DNA of 47,034 nt from Seminavis robusta (Eukaryota; Bacillariophyta; Bacillariophyceae; Naviculales; Naviculaceae): NCBI GenBank assembly GCA_903772945.1, contig CAICTM010000814.1:1-47034 (forward strand), given 5' to 3'. This document shows, piece by piece, positions 39,173-47,034 of this stretch. The notes below the pieces were generated by a model. That model saw nothing but the letters and a program-made list of their open reading frames with translations, was not told the DNA's origin and searched no databases. Numbering within the stretch: position 1 is the first letter of the stretch; the number at the start of each line of letters is the position of its first letter. The translations under genes were made by a program, and so were the position numbers.

Positions 39173-39769
39173 TCATGTCTCATCTGTTCTGCTGCTGCGA
39201 ATTGTGGCTTTTTTGATTTCCTCGAGTTTTTGCTGCATGCGTTGTTGGCGCCGCGTAGCCCTTGCCAACAGAAGCGCGTCATTCTTGAACGCCCTTAGTT
39301 CCAAAGCAGTACATTCGTCAATGCTCTTTTGAATCTCTTCCATGATGCTGTTGCGTCTGTTGGTGCCAGAGGATGCTGCTTGAATGCGTGCCATGTCTCT
39401 CCAGCACTGCCACCGTTGCCGCTCGGCCCTTCGGAGCATCATCTTGGTAGCCATGGATGGTGTGGAAGATGGACCAGCACCAGCAGCACCGTCAAATAAT
39501 GATTGTTGACTCTGTTGTAGTTGCTGGACGACGTGAGCACATTCAGCAGGTCCCTTGACTTTGGTAAAGTGCTGTTCATCATTCCAATAGTACACATTGG
39601 GTCCCATGGTACAATTGTTGCGACAGCCACCGCGAACAATGCCAACTGTTTCGCTTGATGCAACCAGCGTCTCTTGCGCCAGTTCTTCCAGTTCCAACAG
39701 GACAGCACCCCCACCCGAACCAAAGCAATCAGGGCCTTGGCAAACTTCCAGTCGGTGCCTTGTTGTCAT
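39173..39769 (-). CDS. Thioredoxin-like [2Fe-2S] ferredoxin with coiled-coil tail
   Basis: A 198-residue protein from ATG 39769 (MTTRHRLEVCQ). Residues 9-65 fit the thioredoxin-like ferredoxin family: VCQGPDCFGSGGG with Cys10 and Cys15, then GGCRNNCTMGPNVYYW with Cys49 and Cys53. This CX4C...CX3C pattern holds a [2Fe-2S] cluster, as in the NuoE-type domain. Residues about 105-195 are long charged helices (RRAERQRWQCWRDMARIQ; RRQQRMQQKLEEIKKA) likely to form a coiled coil, an unusual partner. No targeting peptide precedes the domain, suggesting a cytosolic protein. It probably serves in electron transfer or as a redox sensor; partner unknown. Single exon. Confidence 0.8.
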   Translation of the reverse strand: MTTRHRLEVCQGPDCFGSGGGAVLLELEELAQETLVASSETVGIVRGGCRNNCTMGPNVYYWNDEQHFTKVKGPAECAHVVQQLQQSQQSLFDGAAGAGPSSTPSMATKMMLRRAERQRWQCWRDMARIQAASSGTNRRNSIMEEIQKSIDECTALELRAFKNDALLLARATRRQQRMQQKLEEIKKATIRSSRTDET

Positions 39770-40584
39770 CTTCGAATGTATGAGCTGCTTACTATGTGGT
39801 TACAATGGACTATGTATGGAAGAGACGCGAGAATTTTGTGAGGTTGAGCAGCAGTGGCCACAGAAATCAAGGCTCGAGCACTGCTCGGGTGCACTGACGT
39901 TGGTTTTGCCTCGAGGATTTATACAGTCCCACATCAAGAGCGTCTCATTTTTTTACTTCAATTTGCTTGAACGTACATGTACCGGTAGGGGTACTTGTAT
40001 TTACCATACGGTAGCATGCATTACTGGCCTCTCGCAAACCACGACAAAGTCCTCTCGAGGTCTCTCTCCATCCTCTCTACGGCCTAGTTGGTTGCTATTA
40101 CGTATACTACTACTAGCCACCATTGACCAAGCATCGCCTGTATTTATTGTCTGTCATTGGTGAGCGCGGCAACGGACGGAATCATGCCCTTCTAACTACG
40201 TACCAAACACCCAAAGAGAGCTGGGTGTCTTAGCTATGATGATTGTTTCAGTTCACCCATACCCTCATGTACAGCACACTCTTGTACGTTTGCCTTGGTA
40301 TATCTGCATGCGTTTTCGGATTCCCTCCACCCAAATATCTTGACGGAGGATGTGGACAAAGTGCTCAGTGTAGAATTGGTACCAGTACAGGACTCCGCCA
40401 TCAAATCTGCCTTCACTGAAATAGCATCCATAAAGAGACCACCTTTCCAAGCAACTACCGTACCGTACCGTATCTTCCCTCAAGTGTTTAGACTGCAATT
40501 GCAACACGATCTTTTGATCTTTGGACACGATGTGATCACGCAAATAAATGTTACCACTTTGGGGTTATGGGTACCGGTACCAGG
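39770..40584. other. Intergenic, no gene seen
   Basis: About 800 bp with several short frames, none recognisable, and TACCGTACCG-type palindromes near 40460 and 40570. Confidence 0.5.
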
Positions 40585-40957
40585 TACGATCTTTCCTAAA
40601 CAAATGACCACCGCATCTTAGCCTTTTTCTGGATAAATGCAAGAACGCAACAACTGCAGCTCCAAACGATACTAGTACCGTATGGGATGGATGGATGCTG
40701 ATCACCATACATGTACTTCGGCTCTATGGCTGCAACGTGAAGTGCAAAAGTTGTCTAGCTAGCTAGCATTTGATTGACCTAAAATACGATCTTTCCTAAA
40801 TGACCGCCGCATCTTAGCCTTTTTCTGGATAAATAATGCAAGATCGCAACAACTGCAGCTCCAAACGATATGGGATGCTGATCTCACAATACATGTACTT
40901 TGGCTCCTTGGCTGCAACGTGAAGTGCAAAAGTTTTTTAGCATTGGATTGACCTAAA
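40585..40957. repeat. Tandem direct duplication (about 200 bp) upstream of EF-hand gene
   Basis: Copy 1 (40585-40784) and copy 2 (40785-40957) both run from TACGATCTTTCCTAAA to GATTGACCTAAA. Substitutions are few; copy 1 has extra CTAGCTAGC and TAGTACCGTA-type insertions that account for its greater length. Copy 2 ends 11 bp before the ATG of the next gene, so the duplicated DNA is its promoter and leader. Confidence 0.9.
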
Positions 40958-40968
40958 CAACTTCAACG

Positions 40969-41749
40969 ATGAATTACATTGTTCCTTTGGCGATCTTCTT
41001 GGGAAGCTGCTCCGTCTCTGCTCACTATGGAGTTCTAACGCTGGACGAAGAAACGCTTGAAAGGTTCTTCAAGTGCATTGATTCCATTGAATCTGCGGAT
41101 AAAGATGGCAACAATCGAATCTCAGAGGCTGAAACACCCGTCTTCCTTGACACATACAGCAAAAAGCTCTACGGTGAATCCGTCCTTGTCGTTGGGGGAT
41201 CACCCCCAGAAAACATGGCGTCCTCGTTGTTCAGTGATCTTGTGAAAGTGAGCAAGCCTCTCGAAGGCGTGACAGAGATTGACGTATACGGATACAAGCT
41301 CTCGGATGTATGTTGCTTCTGCTGGCAATTTCGCTCTGGTTATTCTGCTACATTCTGAGCTCACACCCTTCTTTGTCCTTCCTTCCCCTCTTGCTGTTCT
41401 TTCTACAGATGCCTATTGTTACTGATCAACGACTTCAATCGTTGCATGCTGTGTGTCAAAAAGCTGCACATGGTTAGTTTCCTCGCAGTGGATAATCAAG
41501 GAGGGGAACACATGTGCTTGGTTTGCTTCTTGCTCATCTCATTGTTGCGTTTTCAGCTATCATGAAGCATGGTCATCAGACCGAGCCAGTAAGTAGAGCG
41601 AAGTATGCCGTAGCCCACAAGTATCTGATTTGACCTTTGCTTTTACTACTTACGCTTGTGTTCAGCCCCAACTCTTTAGATTGGACGAGTACTTGAAAGA
41701 AGAGGAGGAGGAGGAAGAAGCAGAAGAAAGAAATGGCGGTAGGATCTGA
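40969..41749 (+). CDS. Secreted EF-hand protein, four exons
   Basis: Exons 40969-41307, 41409-41472, 41557-41588 and 41666-41749 give 172 residues. All introns are GT-AG (GTATGT, GTTAGT, GTAAGT donors; CTACAG, TTTCAG, TTCAG acceptors) of 101, 84 and 77 bp, and phases match. Residues 1-18 (NYIVPLAIFLGSCSVSA) are a signal peptide. DKDGNNRISEAE at about 45-56 is a canonical 12-residue EF-hand loop with Asp1, Asp3, Asn5, Ser9 and Glu12, so it should bind calcium; I see no second canonical loop, which is unusual since EF-hands normally pair. The C-terminus is an acidic Glu run (EEEEEEA) ending ERNGGRI. Exon 3 is only 32 nt. Likely a secretory-pathway or extracellular calcium-binding protein. The duplicated 200-bp block lies directly upstream. 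Confidence 0.78.
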
Positions 41750-42417
41750 GCACGAGGGTTGTAATGTTGGTGACCCAACGGCGAAAGAAGTTTCAGTCCC
41801 CTGTGCCAGCCAGCGAGAAAGCAGCCAAACCGTAGCTATTATGACTGGAGCGGAGATATATTCGTTAGAATGTGCCCGCCCCAAACACCAAGAGAACTTG
41901 TTGTAATACTTAAGCACCCTACATGTAGTAAGATTGACCCATTTGGTTTCCTTGCCAGGCCTCGTTGGGCGTTCTGGTCGATCGTTCCTTCTTGGAATTG
42001 GTGCGTCCTCAAAATAGGCCACAGTGTGTTGCTTCCTTTTTTGTGGCCGGTCAACGACTTTGAGTGCCCTTGACTGTTACTTGTTGATTTAGCTTGACCC
42101 GGGTTCCATTCTGTGGTATCATGCATGAGGAGAGAAGGTACCTTCCCTCTTTGGACTTGGCTGAGGTTACATCTCTGAAGCAAGAGATTTCATGAGATTT
42201 TCATAGGGAAACGGTGCCTGTATTGCTGATATGACCTAGCTACGATAGCTTAGCTAGCTGATAGCAAATCAACTACCAGCTACTACCAGGGGTGCCAATG
42301 CTTTGGCTCCAACAATGATATCCAAAACAAATCCACGAAGTCCAGTTTCAGACGCAAAACAAAATTTGGTCCGATTGTATTTTAACCGTAGTTAGCTGCA
42401 TTATTGTCAGCGGAAAT
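41750..42417. other. Intergenic, no gene seen
   Basis: About 670 bp between the EF-hand gene and the tRNA gene. A 148-codon minus-strand frame (41576-42022) runs antisense through the last exons of the EF-hand gene and has no domain. CTAGCTA palindromes occur near 42235-42260. Confidence 0.5.
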
Positions 42418-42499
42418 GACTACGTGGCCGAGTGGTTAAGGCGATGGATTGCTAATCCATTGCTCTTTGAGCGCGAAGGTTCGAATCCTTCCGTAGTCG
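42418..42499 (+). tRNA. tRNA-Ser(GCT)
   Basis: An 82-nt gene with a long variable arm. The acceptor stem GACTACG (42418-42424) pairs perfectly with CGTAGTC (42492-42498), discriminator G at 42499. The anticodon arm ATGGA TTGCTAA TCCAT gives anticodon GCT, reading serine AGC/AGT codons. The D-arm contains the A box (TGGCCGAGTGG) and the T-arm (GAAGG TTCGAAT CCTTC) contains the B box. No intron. Nuclear type; CCA is not encoded. Confidence 0.95.
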
Positions 42500-42507
42500 A
42501 TCCAACC

Positions 42508-42512
42508 TTTTT
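42508..42512 (+). terminator. RNA polymerase III T-run
   Basis: TTTTT nine bases downstream of the tRNA-Ser discriminator base fits a polymerase III terminator. Confidence 0.8.
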
Positions 42513-42634
42513 GTTTGCTTTGTCTTACCTCTGGAGATGCAACAAATGATCATCTGATTTCTTTTACTAGTCTACTAGTTAGGCACTAGCTACACTGGTC
42601 AGTAGCTGGCTAGTCTGCTTGGAGTTCACGCGCT

Positions 42635-42740
42635 GTTCGAATCATGCTGTAGTCGATCGAACCTTTTTGTTTGCTTTGTGTTTACCTCTGGAGATGCAAC
42701 AAATGATTATCCCATCTCTTTTAGCTAGCTAGTAGGCACT
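42635..42740 (+). repeat. Degenerate copy of tRNA-Ser 3' end plus downstream flank
   Basis: GTTCGAATC...GTAGTCGATC followed by AACCTTTTTGTTTGCTTTG, ACCTCTGGAGATGCAACAAATGAT and TAGGCACT in the same order as 42478-42585. The T-arm 3' strand is altered (CATGCT instead of CTTCC), so it is not a working tRNA. Confidence 0.8.
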
Positions 42741-43013
42741 ACTGTAACACCAATGGTCTGCTTGTTCTACCTTGATCCCCCCAACCTGGTGGGGACAAGC
42801 CAGCAGGCCAGTAGGAAGTGCTGGATCTACAGCTGCAAACTGCCACTGAGAGAGTCAGGTGGGCTCAGGAGCAGGCTGGCGACCATCATCCTAGAGGAGT
42901 GGGGTTGATTTGGCAATGTGTCACTCTGGGACTGTAAAGGCTTGGAGGGCGCGAGTCACATATCAACAATACTCACCATTGGAGATGGATTGAAAAAGAC
43001 CATACTGTAGCAT

Positions 43014-43049
43014 GTTCGAATCATGCCAAAGTTCATCAAACCTTTTTGT
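43014..43049 (+). repeat. Third, shorter copy of tRNA-Ser 3' end
   Basis: GTTCGAATCATGCC, then GTTCATC and AACCTTTTTGTC: the same B-box, junction and T-run layout, sharing the CATG variant with the copy at 42635. Confidence 0.65.
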
Positions 43050-43537
43050 CTATCTGCAACTTATGGTCAGAGTCTGATGGAACTGCTTTGTCTTCTACTT
43101 GATTGTGAAGCTTTTGCTATGAATGGAGCTGAAAAAACACCATACTCCTTTCCTTGGGACCCATTTTGCTTCAATGAATGATTCTTGTTTGCCATGCACC
43201 GGACCAGCTCAAAGCCAAGATGAGTATCCATTTGAAGGCTTCCATAGCGCCCTTCTTGTCCTTGCACCTATGCACATCCAACCACTGCCTTCCTGCCTTT
43301 GTCAGTGCCTCAAACACAAAGTGATAGATTGCTACTATCTAGTGTCACCACTGCATGCATGTCTCGTCTCTGAACTAGAAAGACTGTCACTCACTTTGTA
43401 GTTTGCTTTATGGCTGATGGATTAGCTGTGCGTACTGTACGATACGGTAGGAGTCTGCTACGGTTCCCGTACCGTAGCGTACAACGTGATCCAATCTATG
43501 TATGTACATGTATGTGTTGCTACTAGCTAGATTGCTT

Positions 43538-43577
43538 TGGTTGGTTGGTTGGTTCGTTCGTTCGTTCGTTCGTTCGT
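43538..43577. repeat. (GGTT)n(CGTT)n microsatellite
   Basis: Three to four GGTT units change directly into about six CGTT units. Confidence 0.9.
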
Positions 43578-43662
43578 ATCCAACAGGAAAGTAGTGGATT
43601 GCGTTGTTGATCGGTTGGATATGGCATTGTTCGTTACGGTACAATATAAAATTGAAAACAAC

Positions 43663-44733
43663 TCACCCCTTTTTGGTATACCGCACTTGATAGAATCTAG
43701 TATCAATGGGCCGTCCTCTGGCCGCTTCCCACATTTTGTAGGCAATGGGGGATGTTTGCGACGGCAGTAGGAATGTGGCCGACCGTTGTTGACAGGTAAT
43801 CTCGTTCTTGGAGGGATTGTACGTATACAGCGACGTGGTTTCGATTTCTTTTAAAATGGGATTGTTGTTGTTGTTGTTGTTGTTGTTGGATTGTGGTTGT
43901 TGTTGCGGTGGTGCATTGTTATTGTTGACGGGAGCAACAATTTCCCGTGTGACTTCACTGCAATCAAACTGGAGATCCGAAATGGTTTCTTGTCGTCGAT
44001 TGAGCGCAATGAGATCGACTTGTAACATGCGTGGTGATCCCTTGGGAAGCAAGACGCATGTCAATTTGTTGGGTGTAGCAACGGGAATGTCCATGACACT
44101 GAATTCTCCCATGGCAGCCTTGGCAATCGACTGTACATTGTAGTATCGATCGGCCACAATTGCACCAGTACTGGTAGTAGTAGAAATGAACCTGGCATCG
44201 TATTGTAGCGTGGTTCCAATTTCGTTCTTGGCTCGTTCCAATGTGGCATTTCCTCCAAAGAGTGCCGCGCCACAGGGTGCTTGCACGTCTGTGGTTCGAG
44301 AGGAGATTTGCCAGGTTCCTTGAAACCAGCTGGGATAAATGATGTCTGGTACTTCCATGCCATAGGGCGGTGGACTCAGTACGTTTTCCGTGACGCGTGC
44401 TTCCAACAATCCCACAGCCAGTTGCGACGATTCGGCTTGTTGAAAGGAAAAGGGACTGTCCGTGGCGGCCCAGGAAAACTCTGGTGTGGAAGATAGTACT
44501 GGTAGTAGTATCAGCTTGGACAACGCGTCTCTTCGACTGCTGCATTCGGTCTCATCTGGTATGATGTGCTTGGAGGTTTCCAATCTGCCGAACATGGCTC
44601 GAATATAACCATCGTTGGTTTTTATTTGGTGGAAATTAGACTGAAAATGGAAGGAAGATGCCACCTGAGAGAAGGCGAGGAGCAAGAATGAAAGGACACT
44701 ACTAGAACTTGAAACAGATGCCATCCTTGCCAT
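43663..44733 (-). CDS. Thylakoid-lumen protein, DUF6816-like
   Basis: Single-exon 356-residue protein from ATG 44733. Targeting is layered: a signal peptide (about 10-25, SSVLSFLLLAFSQVASSF) ends in ASSF at 25-28, the ASAFAP-like motif used by diatoms for complex plastids. A transit-peptide-like stretch follows, then a twin-arginine lumen signal (SRRDALSKLILLPVLSS, Arg67-Arg68) ending near SWAA at 90. The mature part has VPDIIYPSWFQGTWQISS and IGTTLQYDARF, matching the thylakoid-lumen family I know as DUF6816. The middle carries a poly-Asn insertion (PQSNNNNNNNNNP) from an AAC repeat. The end (YKMWEAARGRPIDTRFYQVRY) looks conserved. Function unknown, presumably photosynthesis-related. It diverges from the sulfotransferase gene. 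Confidence 0.82.
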   Translation of the reverse strand: MARMASVSSSSSVLSFLLLAFSQVASSFHFQSNFHQIKTNDGYIRAMFGRLETSKHIIPDETECSSRRDALSKLILLPVLSSTPEFSWAATDSPFSFQQAESSQLAVGLLEARVTENVLSPPPYGMEVPDIIYPSWFQGTWQISSRTTDVQAPCGAALFGGNATLERAKNEIGTTLQYDARFISTTTSTGAIVADRYYNVQSIAKAAMGEFSVMDIPVATPNKLTCVLLPKGSPRMLQVDLIALNRRQETISDLQFDCSEVTREIVAPVNNNNAPPQQQPQSNNNNNNNNNPILKEIETTSLYTYNPSKNEITCQQRSATFLLPSQTSPIAYKMWEAARGRPIDTRFYQVRYTKKG

Positions 44734-45033
44734 TGTTTGTGACTGCTTCAGTCTCTTGATCTTCTTGTGTCCAACAGTGTTTTTGAGATGATGAGCTCGA
44801 GGAAGAGCAAAGATCCGAGCAAAGATCTTTCTCTCAAAGATCCACCTCTGACTCAGTGTTGGATCCTGGACTCGTTAGTCCTGAGTGTCACGAGGCGAGC
44901 TCAGGCAAGCCTCAAAATAATAAATCCGTTGCGGTGCGCCCAAAGAAAGAACGGACGGAACCCCTCGAAAACACAACAACACCTCCATTTCAGCTGCTTG
45001 CTAGCTAGCTAGAGATAGATAGATCATGTCACG
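44734..45033. promoter_or_regulatory. Divergent promoter, lumen protein / sulfotransferase
   Basis: 300 bp between two start codons. It contains CTAGCTAGCTAG followed by GATAGATAGAT at 44999-45024. An ATG at 45026, eight bases before the chosen start at 45034 and out of frame, opens a 32-codon overlapping frame. No TATA box seen. Confidence 0.4.
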
Positions 45034-46485
45034 ATGGCGTCCAGTAGTATGGACCACCACCACCACCACCACATTCACATGGACAAACGTCTCCCTGTTC
45101 TGTTTGCTCTTGCCATCTTGACGTTGCTATGGAACGGTTGTTTCATAGACACGGTCATGCAAACCACGAGAAAAATGGAGTCCAAAGAAGACATTTCATT
45201 TTCTCCTCTTTCTCCGTCTTCATCAGCAGCAATAGCAGCAATACAGGATGTTGATGACTCCATAATAAAACAACCAGCTGATGCTAGAATAAAGACAGTA
45301 GTGCCGCCACCTGCCATAAAACCAATGATGAAACTTCAGCCTCGAGTTTATCCACGACGATCGCGAGACACATTCCCTTGCTTTCTAGACGACAACAGCA
45401 ACAGCAGTAAGAGTCATGAATGGCGGAATCCACCTCCAGCAGCAGCACCAGTGCAAGAAGGATTCTTCTTTCTCAAAACACACAAAACAGGATCCTCCAC
45501 CAGTGCAGGAGTTCACATTCGCATTGCAAGAAACATGGCCACATACCAAACACAAAGATGGAACAAGACTACAACAACCGCTCCATCTTCATTTTCCACA
45601 ACCTCCTTTTGTCGTGCTCAATTCGATCACTCGACGGCACGCAAAATGAACTATGGTCAACGATCCAAGAGTCGTTCCTTCTTGTGGACCATTCTGCGAG
45701 AACCCAATCAACGGGCCAAAAGTCACTTTTTTCATTTTGGTGTCTCAAGACGAAATATCCCACCTGACCAGTATCGTGACTTCCTCTTGAACAAGAACCA
45801 CAAAAAGAAAAGTACAAATAATAATGACAAGGGATACTATGTCAAAATGTTGTCCACGTCGTCGTCATTGTCATCGGAACAAGACGAAACCAACAACAAC
45901 ACTACCACAATGATTGCCATTCTGCAAGACATTTTGGATTCCTACGACTTTATTGCCATTACGGAACGAATGGAGGAGTCCATTGTCGCATTGCAGATGA
46001 TACTGGGACTATCCACCGCCGATGTACTCTACCTGAGCGCCAAGAGTAGTGGGGGCTATGATGCCGGCGGAGGATTCGGTGGAAAATGCATCTTGATTCA
46101 GAAACCACACAAGGAATCTCTTGCAAAAGTGGAACAATTCATGAGGGAATCCCCCGAGTGGAAGGCACACGTCCAATGGGATCAACTGCTCTATCAAGCT
46201 GCCAATCAAAGTTTGGATCGTACCATTCATGCCTTCGATCAGGACGAGTTTCGCACCCACCTGGCGCTCTTTCGACACGCCCAACAAGTCGCCCAGGAGC
46301 AATGCCTACCGCATGTCCGATTGCCCTGTTCCAAAGATCGAGAAGCCATGGCACCACTACCCGATGCCAAAACGGACTGTCTCTGGAAAGATTCCGCCTG
46401 TGGGACGGCGTGTCTGGATCAAGTGGCCAACCAGTTGGGGCTCTGGGCTCACACAAATCGGACTACCACTACTGCTATCGTATGA
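45034..46485 (+). CDS. Type II membrane sulfotransferase (Golgi type)
   Basis: Single-exon 483-residue protein. A short cytoplasmic leader contains six consecutive His (MDHHHHHHIHM), then one membrane helix at about 20-39, giving a type II Golgi topology, and a low-complexity stem to about 140. FFFLKTHKTGSSTSAG (145-159) is the 5'-phosphosulfate-binding loop of sulfotransferases, with Lys148 and Thr/Ser positions intact. FLWTILREPNQRAKSHFFHF (216-235) is the 3'-phosphate-binding region, with Arg222 and Ser230. The layout resembles galactose-3-O-sulfotransferases and related carbohydrate enzymes, which move sulfate from PAPS onto sugars. Sulfated polysaccharides are typical of diatom mucilage, so that is the likely role. 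Cys near the end (CLWKDSACGTACLDQ) may form disulfides. Exact acceptor unknown. Confidence 0.85.
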   Translation: MASSSMDHHHHHHIHMDKRLPVLFALAILTLLWNGCFIDTVMQTTRKMESKEDISFSPLSPSSSAAIAAIQDVDDSIIKQPADARIKTVVPPPAIKPMMKLQPRVYPRRSRDTFPCFLDDNSNSSKSHEWRNPPPAAAPVQEGFFFLKTHKTGSSTSAGVHIRIARNMATYQTQRWNKTTTTAPSSFSTTSFCRAQFDHSTARKMNYGQRSKSRSFLWTILREPNQRAKSHFFHFGVSRRNIPPDQYRDFLLNKNHKKKSTNNNDKGYYVKMLSTSSSLSSEQDETNNNTTTMIAILQDILDSYDFIAITERMEESIVALQMILGLSTADVLYLSAKSSGGYDAGGGFGGKCILIQKPHKESLAKVEQFMRESPEWKAHVQWDQLLYQAANQSLDRTIHAFDQDEFRTHLALFRHAQQVAQEQCLPHVRLPCSKDREAMAPLPDAKTDCLWKDSACGTACLDQVANQLGLWAHTNRTTTTAIV

Positions 46486-46765
46486 TGAAAAGGAGCCATT
46501 GACCAGAGTTTTGCCAGGGCGATCACACACGCGACACAATCATATTGGATGTTGGATTGCAAGCTAAGCATGCAAACATTTGACTTGCAGGTTCATCGCC
46601 TGGCCCCCACGCCTGTCGCCACATACATGAGAGGAGAGGAATACATGTACGGTAGATCGGATCAAGATCACAATTTCCGTGTGCGTCTCTCCGGTAACGA
46701 TGTTGCTGCATTCCTTGCATCCAGCCGGTGGAAGCAAACGTGCGACTGCACCAAAGTGGGAGTAG
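46486..46765. other. Short spacer, no gene seen
   Basis: 3' flank of the sulfotransferase gene. An 85-codon frame (46549-46806) overlaps the ankyrin-family relic in another frame and is not accepted as a gene. Confidence 0.5.
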
Positions 46766-46918
46766 GACAGGGTTGGACGCGGACGGGCTTCTTTGCTGTT
46801 GACTGACGATGCCATTTCGATCCAAGGCATGCTCCCCTTTGTTGGTGTTGGACAGTATGCTTTTGCGGGGGCTGTCAACAAGAAGATGAATCAACTGTAC
46901 AAAAGAGTACTGCAATAG
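46766..46918 (+). pseudogene. Broken N-terminal fragment of the ankyrin-repeat family
   Basis: In one plus-strand frame, ASLLLTDDAISIQGMLPFVG continues to VGVGQYAFAGAVNKKMNQLY, matching residues about 11-48 of the ankyrin protein at 419-1555 (SPLLLIDNQVWIGQIL..., GVGQYAFVGAVNKKMNQLY). After the Lys codon an extra A in the AAA run shifts the frame and leads to a stop at 46916-46918. No ankyrin repeats follow before the window ends. The nucleotide match is strongest from about 46843 to 46902. Confidence 0.75.
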
Positions 46919-47034
46919 TAGAAAGTAGGTAGTAATGTGATATCTAGTAGTCTTTGGTTGTTTGCTTTGTCTTTATTAGTTCAGGTTGGCTCAGATTGTG
47001 AGCTGATTATGCTATCTACTTTTGCTCCTTGGGG
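46919..47034. other. Right edge, no gene seen
   Basis: After the relic the sequence is AT-rich with no frame of interest. Confidence 0.4.

Larger units (their letters stand above)
42513..43662. other. Intergenic with tRNA-derived repeats
   Basis: No gene seen. It holds two degenerate copies of the tRNA-Ser 3' region (42635-42740, 43014-43049), a microsatellite (43538-43577) and a cluster of TACGGTA-type palindromes near 43440-43480. Confidence 0.5.

Noticed and set aside
43123..43401. 92-codon plus-strand ORF in the tRNA-repeat region
   Set aside because: No domain, and the region is made of degenerate noncoding repeats.

Overview
The window looks like nuclear DNA of a diatom, most likely a raphid pennate. 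Support: ENGCPW-type ankyrin repeats; a relic of the HPGN...WHDIG domain common in diatom genomes (DUF6824 as I remember it); a plastid pre-sequence with an ASSF (ASAFAP-like) cleavage site followed by a twin-arginine lumen signal; a sterol methyltransferase with an N-terminal membrane helix; mitochondrial succinyl-CoA synthetase; introns of about 80-110 bp with GTAAGT-like donors; and intergenic DNA full of the short palindromes CTAGCTAG and TACCGGTA. The species cannot be fixed from the sequence alone.

Layout. 0-5 kb: an ankyrin-repeat gene (-) with two inverted-repeat structures at its 5' side, then an Asn-rich protein (+). 5-8.1 kb: an S33-type alpha/beta hydrolase (-) diverging from the three-exon succinyl-CoA synthetase beta gene (+). 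8.1-12 kb: a decayed DUF6824 gene and a signal-peptide, Pro/Thr-rich, single-pass membrane protein (both -). 13.3-14.7 kb: two-exon sterol C-24 methyltransferase (-). 14.7-18.1 kb: gene-poor, with an unusual array of an AGGAGACGAT motif. 18.1-20.8 kb and 28.7-30.8 kb: two paralogous seven-transmembrane receptors whose long tails carry repeats fusing a PxxPxR motif to an RxxSE motif. Between them lie a catalase-like protein, a 400-bp fold-back element and a two-exon secreted protein. 31.3-32.4 kb: a frameshifted relic of a protease-like gene. 33-40 kb: a TPR-like protein, a conserved diatom protein and a thioredoxin-like ferredoxin, in wide spacers. 41-43 kb: a four-exon secreted EF-hand protein behind a 200-bp tandem duplication, and tRNA-Ser(GCT) with two degenerate copies of its 3' part. 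43.6-46.5 kb: a thylakoid-lumen protein diverging from a type II membrane sulfotransferase. The right edge holds a broken copy of the ankyrin gene's N-terminus.

The genes form no operon or obvious pathway; they are independent eukaryotic units, several sharing short divergent promoters. The most distinctive biology is the receptor pair with its composite tail repeats. The most distinctive DNA structures are the AGGAGACGAT array, the fold-back element and the tRNA 3'-end duplications. All identities come from motif recognition by eye, without database search.
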